Shown here: in pieces, positions 25,266-37,189 of the stretch | Layout of the letters: the number at the start of each line of letters is the position of its first letter | Numbering within the stretch: the stretch's first letter is position 1 | Source of the DNA: Planococcus citri | Lineage: Eukaryota; Arthropoda; Insecta; Hemiptera; Pseudococcidae | DNA length: 64,000 nt | Assembly: GCF_950023065.1 (NCBI RefSeq) | Contig: NC_088677.1 | Span: forward strand, 14,774,001-14,838,000 | Direction of reading: 5' to 3' | Program-made: the position numbers and the translations under genes | The notes under the pieces: model-generated | The model's input: the letters and a program-made list of their open reading frames with translations, nothing else | What the model was told of the DNA's origin: nothing | Databases searched by the model: none

Positions 25266-28137
25266 CTGGGTTAACAGAACGCAAAAACTCTCTCGCAGTC
25301 AGAAAAAAACATTGTAGGTATTGATTGAAAAATTAGGTGTTGAGAAGGAGCTTTTACTCGTAGCAGAATTTTTAAAGGTTTAAATTTCCTCCATAAAATT
25401 TTACTGAACATTACGCACACTTATTACTTTTCCAGAATCGGGGTTTCTGCCGGTATAAATCTAATATTCTTCCAGTGATTTTACAATAGATATTGAAAAT
25501 TTGAAAAATTCCCTGGTTATCGAATGAACCTGAAATTCAGTTTCTATGCTCTATTTCTTGACTTGTCGAGTCAATTGGAGACAGTTTCAGACTGTTCTGA
25601 GTCCTCCAGAAATTTTTTTAAAATTTCAGTTTGGCGAAAATTGCCATAAAATCGTCGAGATAAACTATACCTAGCGACTGCAAACGCGTTCATTTCATCT
25701 CAAATTATCCTCTTGCCCAGTTACACACCATTTTTGTAAAAAATTTCTGTCGGTTTGGAACCGTGTGTTTTATTTTTCAAATTTTAAAATCATAGAAGAA
25801 AATATACTTGAACGTTTACAAACTGACGGAAACTGATTTGGGAAAAATGGTGTGAAATTAGTGCATTGAGTGATTACATGCACCAACTCGTGTTTAAATT
25901 TACTAAAGTGGCTTTGGACGATTTTTATGGCCTTTTTTGGTAATCTGGAATTTCTGAGGTGAGGCTGGAGGCTCCAAAACAGCTTTTAAACAACCTCAAA
26001 CTTAATCTGGATTTTGAAATGGGGGTATATATGAGGTGAATTTCAGCTTTCAAACTTCATTGGGTAAAATAAAATATTGTGGGGATTTTCAACTTTCAAA
26101 AATCTGCTGGAGGCTCTAGACGTGCTCAAAAAGTTCGAAATTGTTTCCAATAGATTTAGAGTGTCGATAATAAAATTAATGAATACCAAATTTCAGCTTT
26201 TCAGATCAGTTTGGTGAAATAAGATGCACTTTGGCATCTGAAATTCTGATTGCGGTGATGTATTTTTGCATGTTCAGTCGATTTAGTCTTGTCCGACTTA
26301 AAAATTTGCTTGTTTTTTGGATAAATGAAGAAGACCTATTTGAAAATTTATGTCCACTTATATTTGGATAGAAACAATTTTCCACCCCCTTCTGACTTGA
26401 ATTTAATTTTCAGTCGTTCGCGTATAATCAAAAAATGCACTTTGTTCTTTTTGTGTTTTTTTGCCAATCTCGTCGGAAAAAAATACCTAATCTGCGATGT
26501 TTTCAGTCCACCATGTCAATGTTTTTTCATGAAATATATAAATTAGTAAATGATATGCTTACTGTTATATTTCTGCCCTCCAGTGTCCCACGTGATTTTG
26601 TGGTTCTGCATAGTTTTGCTCGATTCCAAAAATTTTCCACCATTTGACGTTAGGTACTTTCTTATAAGTACTGTACTTACTGTTGTCGGATCGAAAAGAA
26701 AATTATTGGTTCAAACATTAAATAGAACAGTTTTATTTTTCAATTCGAAACTAAATTTTTCCGATTTGAGTAAGAAATTTTTTCTACTTAGGAAAAATAT
26801 TCTTCGATTTGAACTTTGAATGGAACTGTTTTCTTCCTTTATTCAAAATTACGGTTTTTGCTATTTTACAAAGTTAAAGGGTTTAGAAATTCCTGCACTG
26901 TGTAGAAATAAGCCTTCACCTCTAACCATCCTTTCAAATATTTTTTAAGGATTTTTGTAGAAGTTGTGTTTTTTAAATCAGAGGATAAAGCGTTATAACT
27001 TTTTCCGAAGATTCAATAACGAGAAAAACGATTACTTACTATTTGATATTTGAGAAAGTAGTGCATCATTGGGTCATTAATAAGCAAATTAGTGTTCAAA
27101 CTTAGGTACTAAAGTCAATTTGGACGGTTCTTCTGGACCTTTTTTTTTTTTTTTTTTTTGAAAATCTGGAATTTCTGAGATAAGGCTGGAGGCTCCAGAA
27201 CGGCTTTAAACAACCTCAAACTGAATCTGGATTTCGAAATGGGGCATATGAGGTGAATTTCAGCTTTCAAACTTCATTGGGTAAAATTTTGTGGAAATTT
27301 TCAACTTTTAAGAAATTTGCTGGAGGCTCCAGAACTACTCAAAACGGTTCGAAATTGTTTCCAATCGATTTAGAGTGTCGATAATAATGCAATAAATACC
27401 AAATTTCAGCTTTTCAGATCAGTTTTGGTCAAATTTTGATTTTTTCCATTCTTGACCCAAATTTATTCGATTTTCAACAATTCACCAAAAAATGAAAGAT
27501 GCACTTTGGCATTTGAAATTTTGGTTGGTGACGTATTCTAGTAGATATGTTCATTCGTTTGAGTCTTTGTCCGATTTGAAAATTTTTCTGTTACTAGACA
27601 TACTTTATTATTGTAAGTATCCACACTAGTCTGATGAGAAAAAAAATATTCTTCGATTAGACCTTCAGCAGATGGAACTGTTCCGTTTACCTTTTTATTC
27701 AAAATTATAAATTCGCAGCCACGAGTAGTTTTTTTGGAAACATGAAGAAGATCTACATATTCTATAATTCATGTCAACTTATTAGGAAGGAAACGATTTT
27801 TCACCTAATACTGGCCTGAACTTAATTTTCAGTAATTCGCCTAATATAAAAAAATGCACTTCGTTATTTTTTGGATTTTTTGGACAATCTCGTCGAAAAA
27901 AAATAATCTGTGATGTTTTCAGTCGTTCTTTCATGAAATATGTAAATTAGTAAATGATATCTATACTTACCTACTGTTGTATTTGATTTCAAGTGCTTAT
28001 GATCATTAGTATTAGAATATCGCTTTTTTTGGCGAATTTTGAAACATTTTTGGGGCAAAAATGCAAAAACAGCAAAAATGTTACCGAATTAAACTGGAAA
28101 CCTACAATTTTGTATTGTAAAATACCTTATTTTCAAC

Positions 28138-30535
28138 CCTCTGAATCGATTGAAAACTGGTTTCGAGCTGTTTTGAGCAGTTTTGAAATCATCCTGCCAA
28201 TTTTTAAAAGTTGAAGTTTCTACGAAATTTTACCCAATGAAGTCGGAAAGCTAAAATTTATTTCATACCCAAATTTCAACACTGTGAGTTGATTGGAGAT
28301 AGTTTCAGGCAGTTGTGGAGCCCCCATTCCGGCAACGTTTTGGAAATACAGACTTGACAACGATGATTAAAAATTGTCATTTGACGAAAAAAGTTGAGAT
28401 TCGAGTTTAAGCTCTATTTATGACATTCTCGCAGTCGACTAGAGATGATTCAGTCTGTTTAAGAACCCCTAACATTTTTTTGGAGGCTCCAATTTCCCCA
28501 ACGAAACGTTATAAAACCTGTAGAGATGACTTCATCAATTGGGTAAAATTTTGATTTTTTTTTTACTATGTTGAGGCAAATTTTTCATTTTTTTAAATTC
28601 ACCAAAAATCGAAAAATGCTCTACAGCGTCCGAAATTTTGGATGGTGATAAATCTTCCGCCATTTTGCATTACTTCCTTGTCAGTAGGTATAGGTACCTA
28701 CCTACTCTTATCTGATCGAAAAGCATTTGTTGCTACAAACTTTAAATGGAACTGTTTTATTTTTCAATTCGATTTGAGTAAATAATTTCTTTTAGAATAA
28801 AAATTCTTTGACTTGAACTTTGAATGGAACTGTTTTCTTTTTTGATTCAAAATTACAGTTTTTGATGTTTAGAGTATTTTTCTTTTGTAATTTTGTAAAT
28901 TGATGAGGAATTGTGTGGAGTTCTAATTTAATTTTGCTGATGAAAAAATTCATCAATTGATGCTTTCAGTCCAGCTTGCCAACTCGATCTTTTGGTGAAG
29001 CAGATTGGTAAATGATATGTAGGTACATATTTACCTATAGTTGTGTTTTGATGGATACTTTACCATACTTACTGCGTTGTGGAGAATTTTCTGGATCCAG
29101 ATGACGATAGAATATCTTATAGCCCAAGTGTGAGAATAATTTCAATATTTCCACTCGACGTATCGTAGAAGAATTTTCCCGAAGATTCAACAAGAAAAAC
29201 GATTACCTACTTTTTGAGAAATTACGTAGGTACCTATAGTATGTACTTCCTTTCTAAGTTCAATCATTATCATTATCAATCTCTAATCGATTGCAAACTG
29301 GTTTCGAACTGGTTTGAGCAGGTTTGAAAACATCCTACCAACTTTCAAAAGTTGAAGTTCCTACGAAATTTTACCCAATGAAGTCGGAAAGCTAAAATTT
29401 ATATCATACCCAAATTTCAACACTGTGAGTCGATTGGAGATAGTTTCAGGTCGTTCTGGAGCTTCCATTCCGGCAACATTTTGGAAATTACAGACTTGAC
29501 AATGATGATTAGAAATTGCCATTTGACGAAAAAAGTTGAGATTCAAGTTAAGGATCTATTTTTGACATTCTCAGTCGATTAGAGATGATTCAGTCTGTTT
29601 AAGAACCCCTAAAAATTTTTTGGAGGCTCCACTTTCCCCAACAAAACAATATAAAACCTGTAGAGATGAATTCATTAATTGGGTAAAATTTTGATTTTTT
29701 TTACAATGTTGAGGCAAATTTTTCATTTTTTTAAATTCACCAAAAATCACGAAAAATGCTCTTCAGCGTCCGAAATTTTGGATGGTGATAGTTTTGCCCG
29801 ATTCAAACAATCTTCCACCATTTGGCATTACTTCCTTGTGCTATTCTTATCTGATCGAAAAGCATTCGTTGCTTCAAACATTAAATTGAACCGTTTTATT
29901 TTTCAATTCAATTAAAAAAAACTAAAATTTTTCCGATTTGAGTAAATAATTTCTTTTAGAAAAAAAAATCGTCGACTAGAACTTTGAATGGAACTGTTTT
30001 CTTTTTTGATTCAAAATTGCAGTTTTTGATGTTTAGAGTATTTTTCTTTTGAAATTTTGTAAATTGATGAGGAATTGTGTGGAGTTTTAATTTAATTTTG
30101 CTGATATTTTTGGTAACATTTTGATGTTTATTACATTTCTGAACCGAATATAATTCTCGAAAATTCAACTAAAATCGAAAATGCACTTTGTTTTTTGCCA
30201 ACCTTGTAGAAAAAATTCATCAATTGATGCTTTCAGTCCAGCTTGCCAACTCGATCTTTTGGTGAAGCGGATTGATAAATGATATGTAAGTACTTATACC
30301 TACAGTTGTATTTTGATGGATACTTTACCATGCTACTTACTGCGTTGGGGAGAATTTTCTGGATCCAGATGACGATAAAATATCTTATAGCCCAAGTGTG
30401 AGAATAATTTCAATATTTCAACTCGACGTATCGTAGAAGAATTATTCCGAAGATTCAACAAGAAAAAAGATTACCTACTTTTTGAGAAATTACGTACCAT
30501 ATATACTACTTCATCTCGAAGTTCAACCATTATCA
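28138..30535. repeat. Tandem duplication, about 1.2 kb unit
   Basis: Copy A (28,138-29,282) and copy B (29,283-30,535) read almost in parallel. Shared landmarks are GAAGTCGGAAAGCTAAAATTTAT (28,238 and 29,379), CATTCCGGCAACRTTTTGG (28,326 and 29,468), GAACCCCTAA (28,462 and 29,602) and ATCTTATAGCCCAAGTGTGAG (29,112 and 30,381). Copy A lacks about 120 bp of copy B near 30,095-30,215. Copy B continues into the 3' flank of gene copy 4, so this is a duplication of gene-flanking DNA that did not include the gene. Confidence 0.8.
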
Positions 30536-30637
30536 ATACCATAGCCAATCATATAATAATTGTAATCAAGTAAAACCATTCTCAAATACTGAGTAAATAT
30601 GAATTAAGAACTCGGAAAGTATACTGAAATTGAACGG

Positions 30638-30643
30638 TTTATT
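30638..30643 (-). terminator. Poly(A) signal of gene copy 4
   Basis: AATAAA on the minus strand, about 146 nt into the predicted last exon that starts at 30,789. Same context as copy 3. Confidence 0.65.
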
Positions 30644-30895
30644 ACGAAATTTAATAATACGACATGAAACATATACGAAAATTTAAGACGTCTTAAATCT
30701 AATACACGCAACCGATCGTTGATTGAAAACCAAAATGCATTTCTTTTTCGATGACTTTTGTGACTTAGAAACGAAACCCTAAAAATAACCTGTTGAACAA
30801 CGAATCGAGATTAGAACCAAAATATAAACAATTTCGAGCCTTTCAAAGAGAAAAAATTAAAATACTCACTTAAAAATAAAGGCAGTTCGGGACAT

Positions 30896-31108
30896 TTAAA
30901 CGATAACGAAATCCATCGATGATTTTTCTTTGCCTTGGTCTACGACGACGATGTTTTCCATGGCGGTCTTTTCTTTGCCTTGTTCAACGATGACGAAATC
31001 CATCGAAGTTTTCTCTTTGCCTTGGTCGACGACGACGATGTTATCGAAGGAGATTCTTTCTTTGCCTTGGACGGCGAAGAATTCCATGCATACTCTTTCT
31101 TTACCCAT
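30896..31108 (-). CDS. GKE-repeat protein, copy 4 (70 aa, unknown)
   Basis: The fourth copy differs from copy 3 only at residue 40 (Ile for Val). Predicted exons on minus: exon 1 31,559 to about 31,616 (donor GTGAGT); exon 2 30,870-31,140 (acceptor TTTCGACAG, donor GTGAGT); exon 3 from 30,789 (acceptor TTCAACAG). The initiator differs: ACAGTT is changed to ATAGTA, but a TCAGAC lies 28 nt from TATA at about 31,616. Intron 1 matches copy 3 exactly for 228 bp past the exon, then becomes unrelated, including an AACAACAACAACAAC tract at 31,425. It is flanked by the 1.2 kb duplication on one side and low-copy DNA on the other, so it is the last copy of the array. Confidence 0.8.
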   Translation of the reverse strand: MGKERVCMEFFAVQGKERISFDNIVVVDQGKEKTSMDFVIVEQGKEKTAMENIVVVDQGKEKSSMDFVIV

Positions 31109-31636
31109 TTCGAAGATTGAAGTTGGTTTGATTAAAAACGCTGTCGAAACACAAAAAAATACATTATAAAAACTTAGCCATAAAATTCAATTACATCCAA
31201 TTAAAACTTTTTAAAAGGCGATTTTCGACCGTTGAGTGAAAAAAGAGGGAAAAAAATGAGTGAGAATGGAAAAAAATTCTTTTCTCGAATTTACATAATT
31301 TTAATAAATTTTTTAACAAAATGAAAATATTAGCTACGCGAAACATTTAAACTTTTTCAATTTAAATAAAGATCAAAAACTTTATAGCTGAATTTGGAAT
31401 TAACTACACGAGGTATATTTTGCCGAACAACAACAACAACGCCATGAAAAAGAATGAAAAAAAAACACTCGTAAAATCGCGTTTCTCTTACTCATATAAA
31501 GTATAAAACAAAAAAAAAAAAACAAGGTAGGTATAGTATCGTAATAAAAGTAACTCACCAAAAGAAAAACTTGAAGTGTAAGTTAATGCACAACAAACGA
31601 GTTACTATGTATGTCTGAGATGTATATTTTCTAAAG

Positions 31637-31678
31637 CTTATATAGTGAATTTTTTAATCCGACGTGAAATCTCATTGG
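31637..31678 (-). promoter_or_regulatory. TATA and CCAAT boxes of gene copy 4
   Basis: TATATAAG at 31,637-31,644 and CCAAT at 31,674-31,678 on the minus strand. The upstream conserved block is recognisable but carries more changes than in copies 1 to 3. Confidence 0.7.
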
Positions 31679-31679
31679 T

Positions 31680-33280
31680 CGTTTAGTCGGACGATTTTTT
31701 ACTCATCACGCCATAAACATAATAAACACCGAACAGTGAACTTTGCACCGACACATCCGATCGTCTACCCAAATATCATAAATGGCAACAGAACGAGACA
31801 TTATAGAGATAGAGAGAGTAAAAAAGAAACTTTTACACACTCACACACACATGCAAGCTCAAGTACGAAAAAACTTAATTAAATGTAACTTTATTCTACT
31901 GTGTACCATCTACTTGTCTGCAGAAAAAGTTGAATATATTTTATATACGAGTATAAAGCTTGGAAATGAAATTCTCTCAACTTTTGACTCGGTCGTTGTA
32001 CAATTTCAAAGCTTTTGAAAGGAAGTCGAGTGGTAATTACTTCCGTGACACGTTGAACATGAATTTTAAACGTTATCTGATGATTTGCGGTGCACTGCTA
32101 TAATGTTTCAGTTATTTTTTTCATTTTTTTTTGTATGAAAAACCGTGGGGAAAAATAGATTAATTTTTCCTTTCCGTCTTCGTTCTCTTGTTTTCTTTTT
32201 TTTTTACGCAGGATGATGAGGGTGAATAAAGTCGAGGGTAGGTTTTTGCTCTTTTGTCAGTTCATCTGACGGGGCGCGTGATAATTATCGGGCAAACGAG
32301 GGCGTAATTTACGCCGAGAAAATTTACACCGAATGGTTTCTGAATTGCGTGAAAATAAGGTTAATGCGAAAGAGGTAAAGGAAGTGAAAGGTCGAGCTGA
32401 ATTTGAGAAGTTGAGAGGGAATGTTGTTGTGTTGGTTTTTTGAATAGTTAGTGTGTTTTGGATTATTGGGGAAGATTTTTAAAAAGAGAGAAAAGGGTTG
32501 AGTGGAGATGAAGGGAGAGTTGTGTTTTATGAATAAGAGTTCTTGGAGTGGATTTTTTCTCATATTTGGTCTTTTTTCGGTGTGAGGTAAAAATGAATGA
32601 AGTTGTACGTTTTGTGTAGTAATCTGTTATGTTTCTATTTTTAAAGCGTCGTAAGTCTTCAAATTGCAAAAAAATGTACTATAAGGTGTTTTGATAACTA
32701 TTCCTGAAATTACGATTTTTTTCGTTGATAAATCAGGTAAAATGTTACTCTGATCAATGCTCACATTTCTTTTATGGGTTTCTTTCTTTTTTCTCCTCAA
32801 TAATTCAACCGATGTTGCTCTGAATTAAATTCAGTGGTGGAAAATTCAGTGGTGGATGTTTCATTTTTTAAAAGTGTTCTCGATGTGAAGTATAGCAAAA
32901 ACAGTCTTGCAATCATGTAGGCCTATCTATCTATTGTCAACAGTTTTCGTGGTATTTATATCTTTTTTTCGCTGTTCTCGAATTAATTGGTAGGTATGAA
33001 ATACAAATAACTACACCAATTAAAACGTTGGATATCATTCAATTTGAATGCATATTTATCTGAAACAGAAAAATCAAAAGAGCATTAAAAAATGATTAAA
33101 CCTCGAACAAACTTTTAGATACCTACTGAATTTAATGTAGGTAGGTAAGTAACCAAGTTTGTCTTATATCCGCCCATAAAAAATCAATTTTTCAAAAAAC
33201 GGTGGTAGGATTACGAAATTTGGCTTATTATGTACAATTGTACATACATTATATTCCATTTCATTGTCCATTTCTGACCT
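31680..33280. other. Low-copy intergenic DNA
   Basis: I find no gene, RNA gene or element here. The sequence does not share the block vocabulary of either array. A short (AC)n-rich stretch lies near 31,835-31,860. The part at 32,260-32,340 is richer in GC (GACGGGGCGCGTGATAATTATCGGGC) than its surroundings and could be a regulatory island, but nothing proves it. From 32,340 to 32,560 one strand is purine-rich, which is why a long minus-strand frame appears there. Confidence 0.5.
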
Positions 33281-36113
33281 TCCAAAATTGATTGGTTACA
33301 CTTTCAAGCCATTCTGGAGCCTTCAGGGGCGGGTTTCCAAAAATAAATAATATCCTATACATACCATGTTTATCAAATTTATATCCTAAATACGTTATTA
33401 TGGAAAACCGTTTTATGACCACTTTGATAGATTTAGAATACATTAAATTTGGTTTCTTCAAATTTAACTATTCGTATTTTTCTACCTTATTATTTTTTTT
33501 TAATGTTGAAGAAAGGAAGGATTTTTTACGAGTTTTTTTCATCCATTTTGGACTGTTTAAATTCAAGTTGCAGCTTCGAACTCTTGAATTTTCTAGTGAT
33601 TCAAAAATTTTACAAAAAGTATAAGCATAATTTTGATAAAATTTTGTACTTACCTGTTTCATTAACGGAACATTTACTTCAAAATGTTCGTCTTTGATTT
33701 CAATGAGAATGTGATTTTGGAAAGAGCACGGTCTGAAACCCCTAGTACTAAAATTTAAACTTACTACCTGAATTGATTTTTCAATTTTAGGTGAATTTTT
33801 GAAAATTCAAAAATGGTGATTTTCCAAACTTGGAGTAAGTATTTTTTTAAATGCACGTTTTTTAGAAAAACTGATAAAAACCAGTTTTAAAATTAATATC
33901 GACTTCTCTAGACCGAATTTTACCATTTTAATCCTTTTGGAGCCTTCTGCGTGATTTTGGATTTTTCCATATATATTTTTGGGTATCTCCAGAGGGCCTA
34001 GAAATTCCAACTTTGGGTGGCCAAAAGTCCAATTGTAGTCTATTCTCGAATTTCTTAACGAGTTTATCCGAAATTGGGTCGATTTATTAAGTGAAAAATT
34101 CGAATGATTAAACATTGTTAGTCTGAACACACACTCGAGATTTTTGAAATTGTTCCAATGGTAAATAAACTCGTTGAAGGGATAAAAAATGAGCCACGGT
34201 TCGATTATTTGTAGCCACTAAAGTTGATTTTTGGACATTTTGAAGAAATTAAAAAATATACGTACTGGAAAAATTTAGAATCGCACTTGAGCCTAAAGAG
34301 TGACCGAGAATGGTGGAATTGGTTTCAGTGAAGTCAATATCAGTTTCAGAATTGATTTTTGACATTTTTATTTTAAAAAAGAAAGTGCGATCAAAAATAA
34401 AAAATTATGCCATTTTTAAATGTCTGATTTTTGTATTTTCAAAATCTTGCAAAAAATTCAAAAACAAATAATTTAGGTAGGTAGCTGAAATCTTAATTAT
34501 GAAAATTTGAGAGCACGTTTTTTAGAAATGAAAAAAAAATCCCAATCCTGTTCAAATTGAAGACTGGCATCTCGAATTATTCCTTTTTTCAGATGAATTG
34601 CTGATTTGTGCTCGAGCAAATTCGTATTATTTTAATGATGCTGTTGTTGTTGCTTCTTTTTTGAGAGCTAGGAAATTCAAACATTCATTAGAGACTTCAG
34701 AATCGTTCCAACCTCCTTCTATCAGTTCAAAACGTTGATGTGGTGCAAACCTTATTTCAGGAAATGAACCAGATTACAATTTTTTTGAGCTCGTCAAAAA
34801 TTGAAAAATTAAATTCATCGAGAGAAAATTTACCTAGTGCCTCTGGTGGTATTTTGGGAATCATTATTCACAACTAGATTGTCGGAACAGCTTTTTCTGC
34901 TTTTTCCAGTACATTTAGCTGGAGTTCAAGTTGAAACAATCTGCAAAATTTTGGAATTACATAATTATATAGCTTGCTGAAAAGGCCTTTTTCATTATTT
35001 TCTGTATAAAAAAATTCAATGATGAAGGGGCCTCTGGAAATCTTTATAGATATGTTTTCGAGTTCGTTCGAATTCAGCTGTTCTTAGACGAATAAGTATC
35101 AATCTACGTCATTTACGTGGGACTCGCAGAAAGCTTGTTGGTTTACTAGAGATATTACTCTGAGAAGAATAAATCGACATTCATTTTTAATTTGAATGAG
35201 TTCGATTTGTTAATTAATTATTGCTAAATATTTGGCATAAAAATAAGTTCGGAGCTTAAATGAAAAGTCAATTTTGAGTATTTTGGTGCAAAAAATCTCA
35301 TTTCTGAGTGAAATTCGACAAGTACGTAACAAATGATACCCAATGTACGTGGTTGATTTGGATCATCAAATAGCTCGATCTTGATACCTGCCTTAATTGA
35401 TCCTTGATACCTTATCGTTTGCTTTACCTGCGAAGTCTATTGACTCTATTCACTCAAAATTAGTAAGATGAAGTTGTCGGCTAGCTTGATTTTTATAGCT
35501 GGATTAAATTTACGCAGAACTCTTCGAATTTTCAATTTTGAAAAAAAAAATGAGTTCGACTACAAATTTTTGAAAATTATTGAAGCGTTTTTGAAAATGA
35601 CTATGAAAAAATCTAAAATTAAACAAAAAAAGTGCCAATCCAAGGATACTTTTAATGAATCGTCTTCATTAAATGTTTTTACGATTGATCTTGGCGTGTA
35701 GAAAAATGTTGAACTGATGAGGAACAAACATGAGAATTTTGTACAAAAGTACAATTACTATAGACCAAATTTCAGATGGTTAATTTTATTTAGGAATTTT
35801 TGGAGAATTTTTGAAATAGATTTGGCTTATTTTTCATTTTTTTTTAAACTTGTAATTTGATCGAATTATGTAATGTAAAATGCTAGAATTTGGTAGGCAT
35901 GTTTTATGTTATTGAACTACTGAATCGATTAGTGAAGGTTTCGAAGTGTTTTCAAGCCTCCAGTCGATTTTTGGGTTTCCGAAGACCAAAATGAAATTCA
36001 GCATTTAAGTATAAAGTATGAATTAATAGTTTTCAGGATCTTTCAAATAATAATCTAAGTAGGGACGTACCATTTTAGAAAATCTTCAAGTCGATTCAAA
36101 TGTTGAATTCTCT
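33280..36113. repeat. Array-2 unit, partial, left of the retrotransposon
   Basis: The first part (33,700-34,340) matches 61,420-62,160: GGTCTGAAACCCC at 33,731 and 61,429, and GGAGCCTTCTGCGTGATTTT against GGAGCCTCCAGCGTAATTTT. The part from 34,347 (AGTTTCAGAATTGATTTTTGACATTTTTA) to 36,113 matches 51,661-53,310 and 55,804-57,510. It ends in CTTCAAGTCGATTCAAATGTTGAATT, where the LTR element interrupts the unit; the unit resumes at 49,011. Confidence 0.75.
36110..36113. repeat. CTCT target-site duplication, left
   Basis: The CTCT immediately before the LTR is repeated at 49,011-49,014. Sister units without the element read TTGAATTTTCTCCGG (57,508-57,522) and TTAAATTTTCTTCAG at this point, which confirms the junction. 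Confidence 0.85.
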
Positions 36114-36599
36114 TGTAATGGTAAATCCTACACTTACTCGTTGTTAGCCCTCAGACTACTTATACCATCTGGCTCTGAGGCCTACTAACGACTAAGTCTC
36201 ACGGTATCAAATACCTAACTCCGTTTTACCATATACCAAATACTCTCATAAATATAACAACGCAATAAATGACCAAAGTGATTTACTCTGAATATTTATT
36301 CAAGCACATGAACAAGGTTTATAGTACATGTTGCTACAATGTACAATTACTACCATTCATATAACAACGAAAGATTCTGCTTAAAGGCATGAACGTTCTC
36401 CAAGCTAGCGTAAAAGCTCTATCTTGCTCGTTAGAAGAAGATTGGAAAACTGCGAAGCAACTCTGTAACTTACTCTCGGCCGTCAGCTTCCCTGAACCAG
36501 TCCACCAGATGGCGTTGCACCTGGTTCAGTGCAGCCTCCGACCTGGGCATCAAATTACCACTGTAGAGTGGTAACATGGAGTCCCAAGTACCCTCTACA
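36114..36599 (-). repeat. 3' LTR
   Basis: 486 bp, TGTA...TACA termini, matching 48,525-49,010 base for base by eye. In the sense (minus) direction AATAAA occurs at 36,295-36,300. The base run just upstream of this LTR (rc of 36,600-36,640: CCCAGCCGGGGCATTA) is not a classical purine-rich polypurine tract, so the plus-strand primer is unclear. Confidence 0.95.
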
Positions 36600-37189
36600 T
36601 AATGCCCCGGCTGGGTATAGCTCGGGGGCCCGTCTGGATACGCAGCCTAAAAGAGGCCTACTCAGCGTCTCGTAGAGTACTTGGGCTCCCCCTGCCCCGC
36701 TTCGTATGCCAGATGTGGCCTGCTCGTTATATGGCCCTACATCCCTATCTGGCTACTCTTGCAGAATCTTTTTACATTTTCGCGATCTTAAGATTAACAT
36801 ATCTAAACATTTGTGTTAATAATAATATTACAATCGAATTTTATCACTATGTTAATCTTATACATCATACCATTGTCTGGGCCGGAACTTGGCTGGAACT
36901 CTGGAACTTCTTCTTGACTCGAACCCTGTGAAACTACTCAGGTGAGCTACTCGAATAATTCAACTCTTTTCTTTCTCTCTGTTCCAGGTTTTTCACTTGA
37001 GTTCAACTCGTTGCTTCACTGCTTCCAGATTCAGGTAACTACTCTTTCATCTACTCATAGTCTACCTCTGAATATTAACACTCTGTTTTTCGCAGGTGCT
37101 GAAATTCCAACACGTCTAGACCAGTTCACGCACGCTAACTCCAGCTACTCGGATTGTTTACGCAGCTACTCGTTGATACCTGTCACGGG

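Larger units (their letters stand above)
20300..25960. repeat. Array-1 unit with gene copy 3
   Basis: Fifth unit with approximate limits. It contains the CTGGAGGCTTCAGAACT block (20,465), the CTACTAGGGATTCC block to 20,760, a GGAAACATGAAGAAGAC block (20,885), CAGTCTACC/CAGTCCAGC blocks (21,055 and 22,190), a left-arm foldback fragment (21,472-21,590), gene copy 3 (22,800-23,805) and a compact foldback (24,725-25,265). A block at 25,500-25,700 matches 15,380-15,560. No further gene supported. Confidence 0.65.
25960..31660. repeat. Array-1 unit with gene copy 4
   Basis: Sixth unit. It contains two tandem CTGGAGGCTCC-type blocks (25,965-26,310 and 27,185-27,620), GGAAACATGAAGAAGA blocks (26,325 and 27,735), an internal 1.2 kb duplication (28,138-30,535) and gene copy 4. 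The block starting CCAATAGATTTAGAGTG at 26,146 is shortened by a deletion that removes about 100 bp present in the other copies. Outside the gene I find no supported coding sequence. Confidence 0.65.

Noticed and set aside
32324..32563. Minus-strand open frame of 79 codons
   Set aside because: Product of purine/pyrimidine strand bias; no start context, splice sites or paralogue support.
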